In this document: in pieces, positions 44,119-53,932 of the stretch
Layout: every line of letters starts with the position of its first letter
How positions within the stretch are numbered: position 1 is the first letter of the stretch
Source of the DNA: Halorientalis marina
Lineage (GTDB): Archaea; Halobacteriota; Halobacteria; Halobacteriales; Haloarculaceae
Reading direction: 5' to 3'
DNA: 64,000 nucleotides
Assembly (NCBI RefSeq): GCF_023028345.1
Contig: NZ_CP095487.1
Span: 558,001-622,000, forward strand
Made by a program: the position numbers and the translations under genes
The notes under the pieces: generated by a model
The model's database searches: none
The model's input: only the letters and a program-made list of their open reading frames with translations
What the model was told of the DNA's origin: nothing

Positions 44119-45222
44119 ATGGACCCAGAAGCGCTACGTGCGGACATTCCTGCCGTGGCGGAGACGACGTACATGAACACCGGCGCGAGCGGGCCGAGCC
44201 CGCGCCACGTCGTCGACGCCGCGACCGACTTCCTCGAACGCCACGAGTACGAGGCCCACGCTGCCGGCGACCCCTATCAGGTCGCGTGGGACGCCTTCGA
44301 GACACAGCGTGAACGCATCGCCGACTTCCTCGGCACCGACGCGCCGAACGTCGCGCTCACCCAGAGCACCGCCGACGGTCTCTCGCGGCTGGCGGCCTCG
44401 GTCGACTGGGACCCCGGCGACGTGGCGGTCTACACCGACCTCGAACACCCCGCCGGCATCCTCCCGTGGGAGCGGGCCGCCGACGTCGTCGGCATCGAGA
44501 CGCGCGTCCTCGAAACCGAGCGCGGCCGCGTGGACTTCGACGCACTGAAAGACGCGGTCGCCGACGCCCGCGTGCTCTGTCTCAGCGCGCTCTCCTGGAA
44601 CTACGGGACTCGAATCCCCATCGAGCGCGTGGTCGACGTGGCCCACGACCACGACACGCGTGTCATCGTCGACGCCGTCCAGTCCCCGGGCCAGCACCCC
44701 ATCGACGTCGAGGCGTGGGGGGCCGACGCCGTCGCCGCCGCGAGCCACAAGTGGCTCCTCGGCGTCTGGGGCGCGGGCTTCCTGTCTCTCGACCCGGACT
44801 TCGCGGACGCGCTCGAACCCCCCAGAACGAGCTACCGCGGCGTGGCCGAGGGGAGCGGCGCCGACTACGAACTCCACGCCGGCGCCCGCCAGCTGGAGAT
44901 CGGCACCGTCTCGCCGGCTCCCCACGCCGCCGCCACGACGGCGATGGACACCATCACCGACGTCGGCCTCGACACCGTTCAGGCCCGCATCGAACGTCTC
45001 ACCGACCGGCTGAAAGCGGGGCTCGGCGACCGCCTGCTCTCGCCCCGCGAGTACGAGTCCGGACTCGTCACCTTCGCCGCCGACGACCCCGACGCCCTCG
45101 TTTCCCGCCTCGGCGAGGCCGGCATCGTCGTCCGCTCCATCCCCGACCCCGACGCCGTCCGCGCGTCCGTCCACGTCTTCAACACCGCCGAGGACGTGGA
45201 CCGCCTGCTCGACGCGCTCTGA
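44119..45222 (+). CDS. Class V aminotransferase-fold PLP enzyme
   Basis: A 367-residue PLP enzyme (cysteine desulfurase/isopenicillin epimerase branch). TYMNTGASGPSPRHV, TQSTADGLSRLAASVDW, DAVQSPGQHPIDV (PLP-binding Asp and Gln) and SHKWLLGVWGAGFL with the PLP lysine. No active-site cysteine loop of the NifS/SufS type is seen, so transamination, racemisation or another elimination is more likely than sulfur transfer. Substrate unknown. Confidence 0.88.
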   Translation: MDPEALRADIPAVAETTYMNTGASGPSPRHVVDAATDFLERHEYEAHAAGDPYQVAWDAFETQRERIADFLGTDAPNVALTQSTADGLSRLAASVDWDPGDVAVYTDLEHPAGILPWERAADVVGIETRVLETERGRVDFDALKDAVADARVLCLSALSWNYGTRIPIERVVDVAHDHDTRVIVDAVQSPGQHPIDVEAWGADAVAAASHKWLLGVWGAGFLSLDPDFADALEPPRTSYRGVAEGSGADYELHAGARQLEIGTVSPAPHAAATTAMDTITDVGLDTVQARIERLTDRLKAGLGDRLLSPREYESGLVTFAADDPDALVSRLGEAGIVVRSIPDPDAVRASVHVFNTAEDVDRLLDAL

Positions 45223-45405
45223 GGGCCGGCTTTTGCCGCTCGTCTCCGTCCCTCCCCCGCCCGACAACCCGCTCGCCACCCCGTTTATCCCACGGCAGTA
45301 TCGCCCGTGATAATCTCCGGGGAACGCTTAACAGTGTCCTCGGGCTGGTACGGGTACGAACGGCCGGCGGTCGCGTGGGGTCCGTGACCGCCGGCGGGGT
45401 TACGT

Positions 45406-48400
45406 ATGTCGTCTGCAGGTTCACCCACGCGCGAGACGGCTCGGACCGTCATCGCGCTGCTCGTCGTCGCGGGGCTCGTCCTCGTCGCCGTGGTCCTCCC
45501 GGCCATCGGCCAGGAGGCGCCCGGCCGCTCGTTGCTCCCCGACCGCACCACTGGGGACGCCAGCGAGGACGCCGTCGAGCGCGCACTCCAGGGGGAGAAC
45601 GGACGGTCGGGTGGCGGGGGCAGTGGGCCCGGCGACTCGCTCGTCGGCGGCGCGATGGGCGACCTTCCGCGGGAGGGGACCGACGCGCTCGGGGAGCAGG
45701 GCGTCGGCGACGGACAGCCGGGTGCGGGAGAGGGCGGCCGGAGCGGGTTCGGCGCGCTCGACCCCGGTGACAGCACGGGCGTCGGGTCGAGCGAGAGTCT
45801 CACGAGCGAGAGCCTCCGCAATCGCTCCTCGCAACCCCACTTCCTCGTCGAGAGCCCACGGCCCGCCTACTGGCGGACCGGGGCCTACGACACCTACACC
45901 GGCGACGGCTGGGAGAACAGCGAGACGGGCCGGCAGGACCTCCCGCTCGTCGACACGGTCGGTCCGAACCGCGAGAGCCTCGTCCAGGAGGTCACGCTCC
46001 GGCAGTCGGCAACGGCGCTCCCGGGGGCCTGGCAACCGGTCGACGTCAGGGGACTGTCGGGCGTGTCGGCGACCCCCCAGCGGGCGCTGCGCGCCGACGA
46101 GCGGGTCCCGGCCGGCACAACCTACCGGGTCGTCAGCAGCGTCCCAACCGACGACCCCGAACGGCTCCGGAACGTCGGCCGCGACTACCCCGCGGCCATC
46201 CGCGAGCGGTACACGCAGCTCCCGGCAGAGACGCCCGACCGCCTCCGGGAGTTCACCACGGAGCTGACCGCCGACGCGGACAGCCCCTACGAGAAAGCGG
46301 TCCGGATCGAGCGCTGGCTCGAATCGGAGAAGTCCTACTCGCTGTCGGCGACCCACGAGGGCGGGTCCGTCGCCGACCAGTTCGTCTTCGAGATGGAGCG
46401 GGGCTACTGTGAGTACTTCGCGACCGCGATGGTCGCCATGCTCCGCAGCGAGGGGATTCCCGCCCGCTACGTCGTCGGCTACTCCACCGGGCAGGCCGTC
46501 GGCGACGACGAGTACGTCGTCCGCGCGATGAACGCCCACGCCTGGGTCGAGGTGTACGTCCCCGAGCGCGGCTGGGTGCGCTTCGACCCGACGCCGGCCC
46601 GGAGCCGCCTCGCCAACGAGGCTCGCGCCGCACAGGCCGCGACCGACGCCGACGGTGCCGCCGACTCGTTCACCGACCGCGCCCGCGACCCCGGCGGCGA
46701 CCGCTCCGGCGTGCCGGAACTCCCCGAGGAGGCGGGCCGCGACGGCTCGGGCGATCTGAACCGCTCGGACCTGACCGAGAACGAGTCGGTCCGCAACGAC
46801 ACCGACGCGCCGAACGGGAGCCAGCCGCCGGACGTCGACGGTACCGCGACCGCTCCGAACGGCACGGACGGCGCCGTGGCCGAAATCACGCTACTGTCCG
46901 ACCCCGTACCCGGGCGTCCGGTCACGGTCGAGGTGACGCGCAGCGGTCAGCCCCTCGCCGGCGTACCGGTGTCGTTCAACGGCGAGCGCGTCGGGCGCAC
47001 GAACGAGTCCGGGCTGGTCAGCGCGCCGGTCCCCTTCGCCCCGGAACTCGTCGTCGGCGTCGCCGAGAACGCGACGGTCCGGCGGACCGACGGCGACGGT
47101 GCCGCTCCCGACGGCGACGCGGCTGGCGGCGGCGACGGCACCGGGAGCGGCGCCGGCAGTGCGGCCGTCGGTCTCGGCGGCGGCGCCGTCGCGGGCGCGT
47201 CCGACGGCCGGCTGCGGTCCGTGTCGGTACCGAGCGCCGCGTCCACACAGGACGGCGACGACACGGTGGGCAACGAGACGACCGAGCGCTTCGACGTACC
47301 GACGAACGTGACGATCACGGTGGCGGGCGACCCCGAACCGGGCGAAACGGTGACCGTCGAGACACTGCTCGCCAACCGCTCGCTCGCGGGCGCGACGGTC
47401 GCGGTCGACGGCGAACGCGTCGGGGAGACGGCCGCCGACGGGACCGTCGAGGCGACGCTCCCCGCGGCCGAGTCGGTCACGATCACCGCGACTCGGGGGG
47501 CGGCCAACGGGACGCGGACGCTGCCGCTCGCGAACGTCTCCGTCTCGACCGCTGGGTTCGCGCTCCCCGGCCTCTCGGTCACGGTGTCGGTGACCGACGG
47601 CGGCGACCCCGTCGAGGGCGCGACCGTCGCGGTCGGCGGCCGGACCGTCGAGACCGGGCCGGACGGCGAGGCGACGGTCCCGCTCCCGGTCGCCACGGGC
47701 GCGACGGTCACGGTGACGACGCCCGCCGGCATCACGAAGACTGCCTCGGTCCCCTACCAGTTCCTGACCGCCGGCGCGCTCCTCGCGCTGGCGCTCGGCC
47801 TCGTCGCTGCCCTCCTCTATCTCCACCGACGGGCGACGGCGGCCGGCCACTCGCTGACCGAACACCTGTCGACGCTCGCCGCGTGGCTCCCCGGCGCCGC
47901 CGTCGGCGCGCTCGTCGCGCTCGCCGCCCGCGGCGAACGGCTGCTCGGGCGCCTGCCCGCCGCTCTCCGCGCGGTCGTCACCGAACTCCGGGCCGCGATT
48001 CGCGCCGCCATCGCCGCCGTCCGCGAGCGCGGCCTCGACCGCGACGCGCTCCCGGGGCCGCGAGCGCTCGCCGGACTGCTCCTCGCTCGCCTTCGCGCGG
48101 CGCTGGCCCGGCTGCGTGCGGCACTGCGCGGCGCCCGGGCCGCGGTGGTGCCCCGCGGGACGGACGACGCGCCGGCCACAGGGTCCGAGGTCGCCGACCC
48201 GCCGCCGGTCCAGCACGGACCGACCGCCCGCGAGCGGATCGAGGCGGCGTGGGCGGACTTCCGGGAACGGGTGCCCGCGGCCGACCGCGAGTCGATGACG
48301 CCGGGCGAACTCTCCCGGGAGGCCGTCGCGGCCGGCTTCCCCGACTCGCCGGTGCGGACGCTCACCGACGCCTTCCGGGCGGTCGAGTACGGCCGCCGCG

Positions 48401-48570
48401 ACCCGCACGGCTACGTCGAGCCGGCCGAGCGCGCCCGTGACCGCCTGGCCGACGGCGACGAGCCCGACGACGAGACGGCGACAGACGGCGGCACCGCCGA
48501 CGACGTGACCGCGGCCGAATCCACGGCCGAAGACGGAGCCGACGGGGACGACGGAGGTGCCGGTCAATGA
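45406..48570 (+). CDS. Transglutaminase-like surface protein with Ig repeats and C-terminal DUF4129-like part
   Basis: A 1054-residue membrane protein. One membrane helix near residues 14-35, then an exported linker and a transglutaminase core with catalytic Cys335 (GYCEYFATAM), His378 (NAHAWVEVY) and Asp394 (RFDPTP). After it come two or three Ig-like or carboxypeptidase-regulatory repeats (PGRPVTVEV...PGETVTVETL), a second helix (FLTAGALLALALGLVAALLYL) and a cytoplasmic tail ending in a DUF4129-like helix region. With DUF58 and MoxR genes next door it resembles bacterial and haloarchaeal clusters of unproven envelope function. Confidence 0.9.
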   Translation: MSSAGSPTRETARTVIALLVVAGLVLVAVVLPAIGQEAPGRSLLPDRTTGDASEDAVERALQGENGRSGGGGSGPGDSLVGGAMGDLPREGTDALGEQGVGDGQPGAGEGGRSGFGALDPGDSTGVGSSESLTSESLRNRSSQPHFLVESPRPAYWRTGAYDTYTGDGWENSETGRQDLPLVDTVGPNRESLVQEVTLRQSATALPGAWQPVDVRGLSGVSATPQRALRADERVPAGTTYRVVSSVPTDDPERLRNVGRDYPAAIRERYTQLPAETPDRLREFTTELTADADSPYEKAVRIERWLESEKSYSLSATHEGGSVADQFVFEMERGYCEYFATAMVAMLRSEGIPARYVVGYSTGQAVGDDEYVVRAMNAHAWVEVYVPERGWVRFDPTPARSRLANEARAAQAATDADGAADSFTDRARDPGGDRSGVPELPEEAGRDGSGDLNRSDLTENESVRNDTDAPNGSQPPDVDGTATAPNGTDGAVAEITLLSDPVPGRPVTVEVTRSGQPLAGVPVSFNGERVGRTNESGLVSAPVPFAPELVVGVAENATVRRTDGDGAAPDGDAAGGGDGTGSGAGSAAVGLGGGAVAGASDGRLRSVSVPSAASTQDGDDTVGNETTERFDVPTNVTITVAGDPEPGETVTVETLLANRSLAGATVAVDGERVGETAADGTVEATLPAAESVTITATRGAANGTRTLPLANVSVSTAGFALPGLSVTVSVTDGGDPVEGATVAVGGRTVETGPDGEATVPLPVATGATVTVTTPAGITKTASVPYQFLTAGALLALALGLVAALLYLHRRATAAGHSLTEHLSTLAAWLPGAAVGALVALAARGERLLGRLPAALRAVVTELRAAIRAAIAAVRERGLDRDALPGPRALAGLLLARLRAALARLRAALRGARAAVVPRGTDDAPATGSEVADPPPVQHGPTARERIEAAWADFRERVPAADRESMTPGELSREAVAAGFPDSPVRTLTDAFRAVEYGRRDPHGYVEPAERARDRLADGDEPDDETATDGGTADDVTAAESTAEDGADGDDGGAGQ

Positions 48571-49295
48571 GCACCTGGAGCCGCGTGCTGGCCGGGACCG
48601 GTGCCGTCGCCCTGCTCTCCGCGGCCGTCCTCGCGCTCGCGCCGGGGCTCTTTCCGGTGCCGCGGTCACAGCTCCAGCCGTTCCTCGACGCGGTGACCGA
48701 GAACGTCGGCCTGGCGGGGCTGGCCGGTCTCGCGGCCGCTATCGCGGTCGTACAGGGGCTGTGGTCGTCGACGACGCCGCCGCGGCCCCCGTCGCTCCCG
48801 GCCGGCGACCGCGACGACGCGCCGGCGACGCCCACCGTCGGGGCCGACTTCGACGAGCGGCTGGCAGCGACCGGGCGGGTCGGGACGCGGACGACCGAGG
48901 CCGAGGCGACGGTCCGCGAGGACCTGCGCCGGCTGGCAATCGACGCCCACCGGGAGGCGACCGGCTGTGACTGGGAGCGGGCGGCCCGCGCCGTCGAGAC
49001 CGGCGAGTGGACCGACGACCCCGCGGCCGCGGCGTTCGTCGGCGGCCCCGACGCCCCCACCGTCCCCCTCCGTGTCTGGTTTCGGGACGTGCTCAGCGAC
49101 GAGGGGGCGTTCCACCGTCAGACCACCCGGACCATCCGTGCGGTCTACGACCTCGGGTCCGACGACGAGTGGCGGCCCGAACGGTTCGACCGGGCGCGGA
49201 CGCGGGCGGGGGCAGACGCCGCCGACACCGACGATACCACTCCCCCGTCGCCGACAGGGTCGACCGACGCCGACCGGGGGGTGACGGAGCGATGA
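48567..49295 (+). CDS. Membrane protein of the transglutaminase cluster (DUF7269-like)
   Basis: A 242-residue protein with two N-terminal membrane helices (about 7-27 and 44-64) and a soluble domain with LRRLAIDAHREATGCDWERAARAVETGEWTDDP and VWFRDVLSDEGAFHRQTTRTIRAVYDL. It resembles the haloarchaeal DUF7269 family from memory. ATG overlaps the previous stop (ATGA), showing tight translational coupling. Function unknown. Confidence 0.85.
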   Translation: MSTWSRVLAGTGAVALLSAAVLALAPGLFPVPRSQLQPFLDAVTENVGLAGLAGLAAAIAVVQGLWSSTTPPRPPSLPAGDRDDAPATPTVGADFDERLAATGRVGTRTTEAEATVREDLRRLAIDAHREATGCDWERAARAVETGEWTDDPAAAAFVGGPDAPTVPLRVWFRDVLSDEGAFHRQTTRTIRAVYDLGSDDEWRPERFDRARTRAGADAADTDDTTPPSPTGSTDADRGVTER

Positions 49296-50728
49296 TGCGC
49301 GTCGCCCGCTGGCACGGCGCGCTGGTCGGCGCCCTGTTCGCCAGCGCCTGTGGCCTCTACGTCGGCAACGCCACGCTCGTCCTGGTCGCGGTCGTCCCGC
49401 TCGCGTACGTCCTCTACGGGTTCGTCACGGACCTCGGGCCGCCGTCGCTCTCGGTGACGCGGACAGTCAGCGAGGAGCGCAGCGACCCCGGCGAACCGGT
49501 CACGGTGGCGCTGACCGTCGAGAACACGGGAAACGCGCCCATCCCGGACCTCCGGATCGTCGACGACACGCCCGCCGACGTGCCCGTGGTCGACGGCTCG
49601 CCGCGGGCCTGCACCGCGCTCCGCCCCGGCGAGGCCGTCACCGTCGAGTACGACCTCCTGCCCCCGCGTGGCACCCACGAGTTCGGCGCGGCGACCGTCC
49701 GCGGGCGCAGCCTCGCGGGCACCATCGTCGGCACCACGACCGTCGAGCCCACGGGCGCGGCCGAGGTGGTCTGTGACACGCTCCTCGACGAGTTCCCGTT
49801 GCAGGACGAGACCATCCAGTACGCTGGCAAACACGTTACCGACACGGGCGGGCGCGGGGTCGCCTTCCACTCCGTCCGGGAGTACCGCCGCGGCGACTCG
49901 CTGTCGCGCATCGACTGGCACCGCCTCGCCGGCGGCGGCGACCTCGCGACCATCAACTACCGCGAGGAGCGCGCCGCCTCGATAGTGTTCGTCGTCGACG
50001 CCCGGCCCGACGCCGACGTGAGTCCGCCCCGCGGCGGGCCGACCGCCACCGACCTCTCGGTGTACGCCGCCGCGCAGGGACTGGTCACGCTCACCGGCGA
50101 GGGCCACGAGGTCGGCGTCACCCCGCTCGTGCCGTCGGCCGGCGAGCGGGCGGTCCCGCCGGGCCGCGGCGAGTCGACGCGCCGGCGTGCGGAGACCCTC
50201 CTCGACTCGCTGGGTCGGGACGACGTGCCTACCGCCCACGCCGCGTCCAGCGGACGGGCCGACGAGACCGATGGCTCGGCGGCCGACGCGGACGACGTGG
50301 CCGAGGCCGACGCGGACGCCGGCGACGAGGACTCCGCGGCCACCCCGGAGGCGGTCGCGACCGACGGGTCGGGACCGGCCGACGCGCCGAGCGTCGACGG
50401 CGCGGCCGTCGGCCTCCGCCTCGCGGAACGCCTGCCCGCGGACGCGCAAATCGTGCTCTGTACGCCGCTGCTCGACGACGTGCCCGTCGAGGCCATCGAG
50501 CAGTTGCGGGCACACGACCACGCCGTCTCCCTCCTGAGTCCGAACGTCACGCGGCCGGTCGACGGGTCGCCGACGCCCGGCCAGTCCGTGCTCGACCTCG
50601 CCCGTCGGACGCGGCTGCAGGAGTGTCTCGCCCTCGGCGTCCCGACGGCCGACTGGTCGCCGACCGACCCGCTCGGGATCGCCCTCGCGGACGTGCTCGA
50701 CGCGCACCACCGGCGGTGGAACGCATGA
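49292..50728 (+). CDS. DUF58 domain protein
   Basis: A 478-residue protein. Two N-terminal membrane helices are followed by a beta-rich adhesion-like part (DPGEPVTVALTVENTGNAPIPDLRI) and the DUF58 signature FHSVREYRRGDSLSRIDWHRLAGGGDL, which begins a von Willebrand-like domain. A long acidic insertion lies near residues 315-365. DUF58 proteins go with MoxR AAA ATPases, found here at the end of the cluster. Starts by ATG overlap with the preceding gene. Confidence 0.9.
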   Translation: MMRVARWHGALVGALFASACGLYVGNATLVLVAVVPLAYVLYGFVTDLGPPSLSVTRTVSEERSDPGEPVTVALTVENTGNAPIPDLRIVDDTPADVPVVDGSPRACTALRPGEAVTVEYDLLPPRGTHEFGAATVRGRSLAGTIVGTTTVEPTGAAEVVCDTLLDEFPLQDETIQYAGKHVTDTGGRGVAFHSVREYRRGDSLSRIDWHRLAGGGDLATINYREERAASIVFVVDARPDADVSPPRGGPTATDLSVYAAAQGLVTLTGEGHEVGVTPLVPSAGERAVPPGRGESTRRRAETLLDSLGRDDVPTAHAASSGRADETDGSAADADDVAEADADAGDEDSAATPEAVATDGSGPADAPSVDGAAVGLRLAERLPADAQIVLCTPLLDDVPVEAIEQLRAHDHAVSLLSPNVTRPVDGSPTPGQSVLDLARRTRLQECLALGVPTADWSPTDPLGIALADVLDAHHRRWNA

Positions 50729-52410
50729 CCGGCGCCGACGACTCGTCCGCCGGCACGGCGACCGACGGCGGGTACGCCACCGCACCGGACGCCGACGGCG
50801 ACGCTGACTGGCGAACCACCGCTCTCACCGACGGCGGCCTCCGGGCACGGGTCGCCGCCCTCGCTGGCGGCGTCTCCCTGTCCGGCGGCGTCAGCGGCGG
50901 CTTCGCGCTCCTGGCGAGCCTGCTCGTCGGCGGGCAGTTGCTCGGCCTCCCGCTCGCGGTCCTCGCCGTCGCCGCTGGTGCGACGGTCGCGCTGGGTCTC
51001 GCCGCACTCGACAGCGGCCGCCCACGGGTCCGGCTGCTTGGCGGTGCGGTCCTGGCACCGGCGGCCGTCCTCGTTCTCGCGGCACTCGGCGTCGGCGTCG
51101 CCTTCGGTCTCCGGTCGGGACTGGCCGCCGGCTCCCTCGCGGTCGCGGCCGTCCTCCTGCTCGCCGTCGGGAGCTTCGGCGCCGTCCTCACCGCCGCGCC
51201 CGTCTCGGCGCGCGCCCTGCTCGCTGGCACGTTTATGCGATACGTTGGCCTCCTCGTGCCGCTGACTGGTCTCCAGTTGCTCGTCGCGACCGTCACGGCG
51301 CCGGCGACGACCGTCGGCGCACTCGGCGCTCTCGCGTTCGACAGCCCGGAGCCGCTGCTGGCCGTCGGTCGCGCGCTGCTCGCCCCGCGTGGCCCGACTG
51401 CCCTGCTCACGTTCCTGCTCTCGCTGGTCGCGCTCGGCTGGCTCGCCCGCGCGCTGGTCGGCGCCCTCCCCGTCGTCTCCCTGTTCCCGCCACGGCGCCG
51501 GCCCGAGATCGCGGGCCGCGTCGACCGCCTTCGCGCGACACTCGGCCGCGCTGTCCTCGTCGGTGGCGGCCTCGCCACCGCTGGCTACGTCCTCGCGCTC
51601 GGCGCCGGCGTCGCCGCCCCCGCACGGCTCGGGACCGCCCTCGACCCGCCGCTCTCGGGACTCGTCACCGGGCTGCTCACATCCGTCTCCCTGCGGGTCG
51701 TCCTGCTCACGCTGCTCGGCCTCGGGGTCGCCGTCCTCGTCGGCGAGCGCCTCCGCCGGCGGGTCCGCCGACTCACCGAGACCGACCTCCGGCTGGCTGC
51801 GATGCCGCCAGTCGGCGCCGTCGGCACCGCGCTCGCGACGGGAGTCGTCGTCACGGCTTTCACCACTCCCGCGGCCGTCCTCGATTCGGTCCCGGCGCCG
51901 CTCCGCGAGCCGGTCGCGGGCGCGCTCGACGGCGGCCTCGTCGCCGCGACGTTCCTCGCGGTCTTCGCCTCGCTCGTCGTCCTCGGCGCCCTCCTGCTCG
52001 GGCTGACGGTGCTGGTCGGCTCGCCGGTCCTGCCCGACCGCGCGCTCGGTCCCGCCCTCGCTGCCACTGCCGTCTTCGGACTCGGACTCCTGCTCGCGCT
52101 GTTCGGCGGCCCCTCGACACTCGCCTTGCTGTCGGCCGTCGTCGCTTTGGTCGTCTGGGACGCCGGCGAGTTCGCCACCGGCCTCCGGGAGGAACTCGGG
52201 ACCGACGCCGCCACGACTCGCGGCGAACTCGTCCACGTCGGCGGGAGCCTCGCCGTCGGCGCCGGCGCACTGCTCGTCGCGGTCCTCCTCGAACTCCTCG
52301 TCGCCAGCGGCGCGCTCGTCCCGTCGGTTCCCGACGAGGCGCTGGCTGCCGGCGCCCTCGCCATCGCCTTCGGCACCGTCGTCGTCCTCGTCTCGGCGTT
52401 GCGGGAGTGA
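50725..52410 (+). CDS. Polytopic membrane protein of the cluster (DUF7519-like)
   Basis: A 561-residue protein with about 12 predicted membrane helices. N-terminal acidic tail, then long Ala/Leu/Val-rich helices separated by short basic loops (FPPRRRPEIAGRVDRLRATLG). It overlaps the DUF58 stop by four bases. From memory it resembles the haloarchaeal DUF7519 family. A transport or assembly role with the transglutaminase and DUF58 proteins is possible; no active-site residues seen. Confidence 0.85.
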   Translation: MTGADDSSAGTATDGGYATAPDADGDADWRTTALTDGGLRARVAALAGGVSLSGGVSGGFALLASLLVGGQLLGLPLAVLAVAAGATVALGLAALDSGRPRVRLLGGAVLAPAAVLVLAALGVGVAFGLRSGLAAGSLAVAAVLLLAVGSFGAVLTAAPVSARALLAGTFMRYVGLLVPLTGLQLLVATVTAPATTVGALGALAFDSPEPLLAVGRALLAPRGPTALLTFLLSLVALGWLARALVGALPVVSLFPPRRRPEIAGRVDRLRATLGRAVLVGGGLATAGYVLALGAGVAAPARLGTALDPPLSGLVTGLLTSVSLRVVLLTLLGLGVAVLVGERLRRRVRRLTETDLRLAAMPPVGAVGTALATGVVVTAFTTPAAVLDSVPAPLREPVAGALDGGLVAATFLAVFASLVVLGALLLGLTVLVGSPVLPDRALGPALAATAVFGLGLLLALFGGPSTLALLSAVVALVVWDAGEFATGLREELGTDAATTRGELVHVGGSLAVGAGALLVAVLLELLVASGALVPSVPDEALAAGALAIAFGTVVVLVSALRE

Positions 52411-52422
52411 CTTCCCCGCCCC

Positions 52423-53376
52423 TCAGTCCTCGATGGTGGGCACGGGCACGGAATCGAGCGCGTCGTCGAGCACCGCGCGCTTGGACACCGAGCGGACGCT
52501 CGATTCTGCGGTCAACACCAGTCGGTGAGTGAAGACGGCGGGCGCGATACGTTTCACGTCGTCGGGGACGACGTAGTCGCGGCCGTCGATGACGGCGTAG
52601 GCGCGGGCGGCCTCGAACAGCCGCTGGATGCCCCGCGGGGAGACACCCACCTCGACGCGCTCGTCCTCGCGGGTCGCCCGCCCGAGGTCGACGACGTACT
52701 CCCGGAGGTCCGACTCGACGGTGACCGCCTCGGGCACGTCCTGGAGGGCCCGGACCGTCTCGTGGTCGACGACCGGCTCGACCGTCGGCGCCTGTGCCTC
52801 GCGGTCTGCCCGCCGGTCCAGCAGTTCGAGTTCGCCGTCCCGTTCGGGGTAGCCCATGCTCGATTTGATCATGAAGCGGTCCAGCTGGGCCTCGGGCAGG
52901 GAGAACGTCCCCTCCTGCTCGACCGGGTTCTGTGTCGCCATCACGAAGAAGGGATCGGGGAGGGCGTGCGTGTCGCCGTCGACGGTGACCTGCCCCTCCT
53001 CCATCGCCTCCAGCAGCGCGGCCTGGGTCTTCGGCGGGGCGCGGTTGATCTCGTCGGCGAGCACGACGTTCGCGAAGACGGGGCCCCGCGAGAACTCGAA
53101 GGTCCCCTCGTGTTCGTCGTAGATGTGGGTGCCGGTGATGTCGGCGGGGAGGAGGTCCGGCGTGAACTGGATGCGGGAGAACTCCAGTCCGAGGCCGGTC
53201 GCGAGGCTCCGGGCGGTCAGGGTCTTGCCCATCCCGGGCACGTCTTCGAGCAGTACGTGTCCGCGCGCGAGGATGCCGGTCAGGACCTGCCGGAGGAACT
53301 CACGGTCCGCGATCACGGCCGACTGCACTTCGTCCAGGACCCCCGTACACTCCTCGGCAGCGTCGGTGACGACCAT
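52423..53376 (-). CDS. MoxR family AAA+ ATPase
   Basis: A 317-residue ATPase. Walker A is LLEDVPGMGKT, the family box ILPADITGTHIYDEHEG-like (here LLPADITGTHIYD), Walker B is VVLADEINRAPPKTQAALLEAMEE, sensor 1 is MATQNPVEQEGTF and the arginine-finger region is LPEAQLDRFM. It acts as a chaperone in metal-centre insertion or protein assembly and is a usual partner of DUF58 proteins. It is convergent with the DUF7519-like gene (12-bp gap), so not in the same transcript. Confidence 0.93.
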   Translation of the reverse strand: MVVTDAAEECTGVLDEVQSAVIADREFLRQVLTGILARGHVLLEDVPGMGKTLTARSLATGLGLEFSRIQFTPDLLPADITGTHIYDEHEGTFEFSRGPVFANVVLADEINRAPPKTQAALLEAMEEGQVTVDGDTHALPDPFFVMATQNPVEQEGTFSLPEAQLDRFMIKSSMGYPERDGELELLDRRADREAQAPTVEPVVDHETVRALQDVPEAVTVESDLREYVVDLGRATREDERVEVGVSPRGIQRLFEAARAYAVIDGRDYVVPDDVKRIAPAVFTHRLVLTAESSVRSVSKRAVLDDALDSVPVPTIED

Positions 53377-53479
53377 CGTACCGTCACATGCGCCAAGAGG
53401 TACCTAAACCTGTTCCTGCCTTTCAGGGTCGAAAAACGACGTCGAACGGTCCGCTACTCCGTGGATCGGGCGCCCGCGC

Positions 53480-53788
53480 TCAGTTCGTCGCTTCGACCTC
53501 GACTTCGTCGTCGCGGAGCTTCTCCAGCCGGCCGATCAGCTCCGTCAGCCCGCTGTTGATCCGCTCGACGCGCTCCTCGATATCCTCCGCCGGGATCGCC
53601 CCGTCCGGGGTCGGCTGGACGAACCCGTCGTTCTCCAGCATTCGCAGCGAGTACCGGACCTTGTGCTCCGGAAGGCCGGTCCGTTCCGACAGCTTCACGA
53701 TGCCGATGGGCCCATCCTCGATCACCGCGCGCAGGATTGTCAAATCGCGCTCCTCCTTCTCGACTTGGTTCTGGAGTCGGTCGACCAT
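53480..53788 (-). CDS. Winged-helix regulator with C-terminal helix
   Basis: A 102-residue protein. Residues 10-65 form a winged helix (LTILRAVIEDGPIGIVKLSERTGLPEHKVRYSLRMLENDGFVQPTPDG), followed by a helical dimerisation arm (EDIEERVERINSGLTELIGRLEKL). It is a haloarchaeal type of small transcription factor; targets unknown. Confidence 0.85.
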   Translation of the reverse strand: MVDRLQNQVEKEERDLTILRAVIEDGPIGIVKLSERTGLPEHKVRYSLRMLENDGFVQPTPDGAIPAEDIEERVERINSGLTELIGRLEKLRDDEVEVEATN

Positions 53789-53932
53789 ACTGGCAGTCTC
53801 TCCGATTCGGTATCAGCCCACGACACATAACTCTTACAAATGTCTCGGCAACCGACTCCGGACCGGCGATACCGAACGCGACTCCGGGCGACACCGCGGG
53901 TCGTCGGTCGTGGTCCCGACCGTCCCCGGTGG

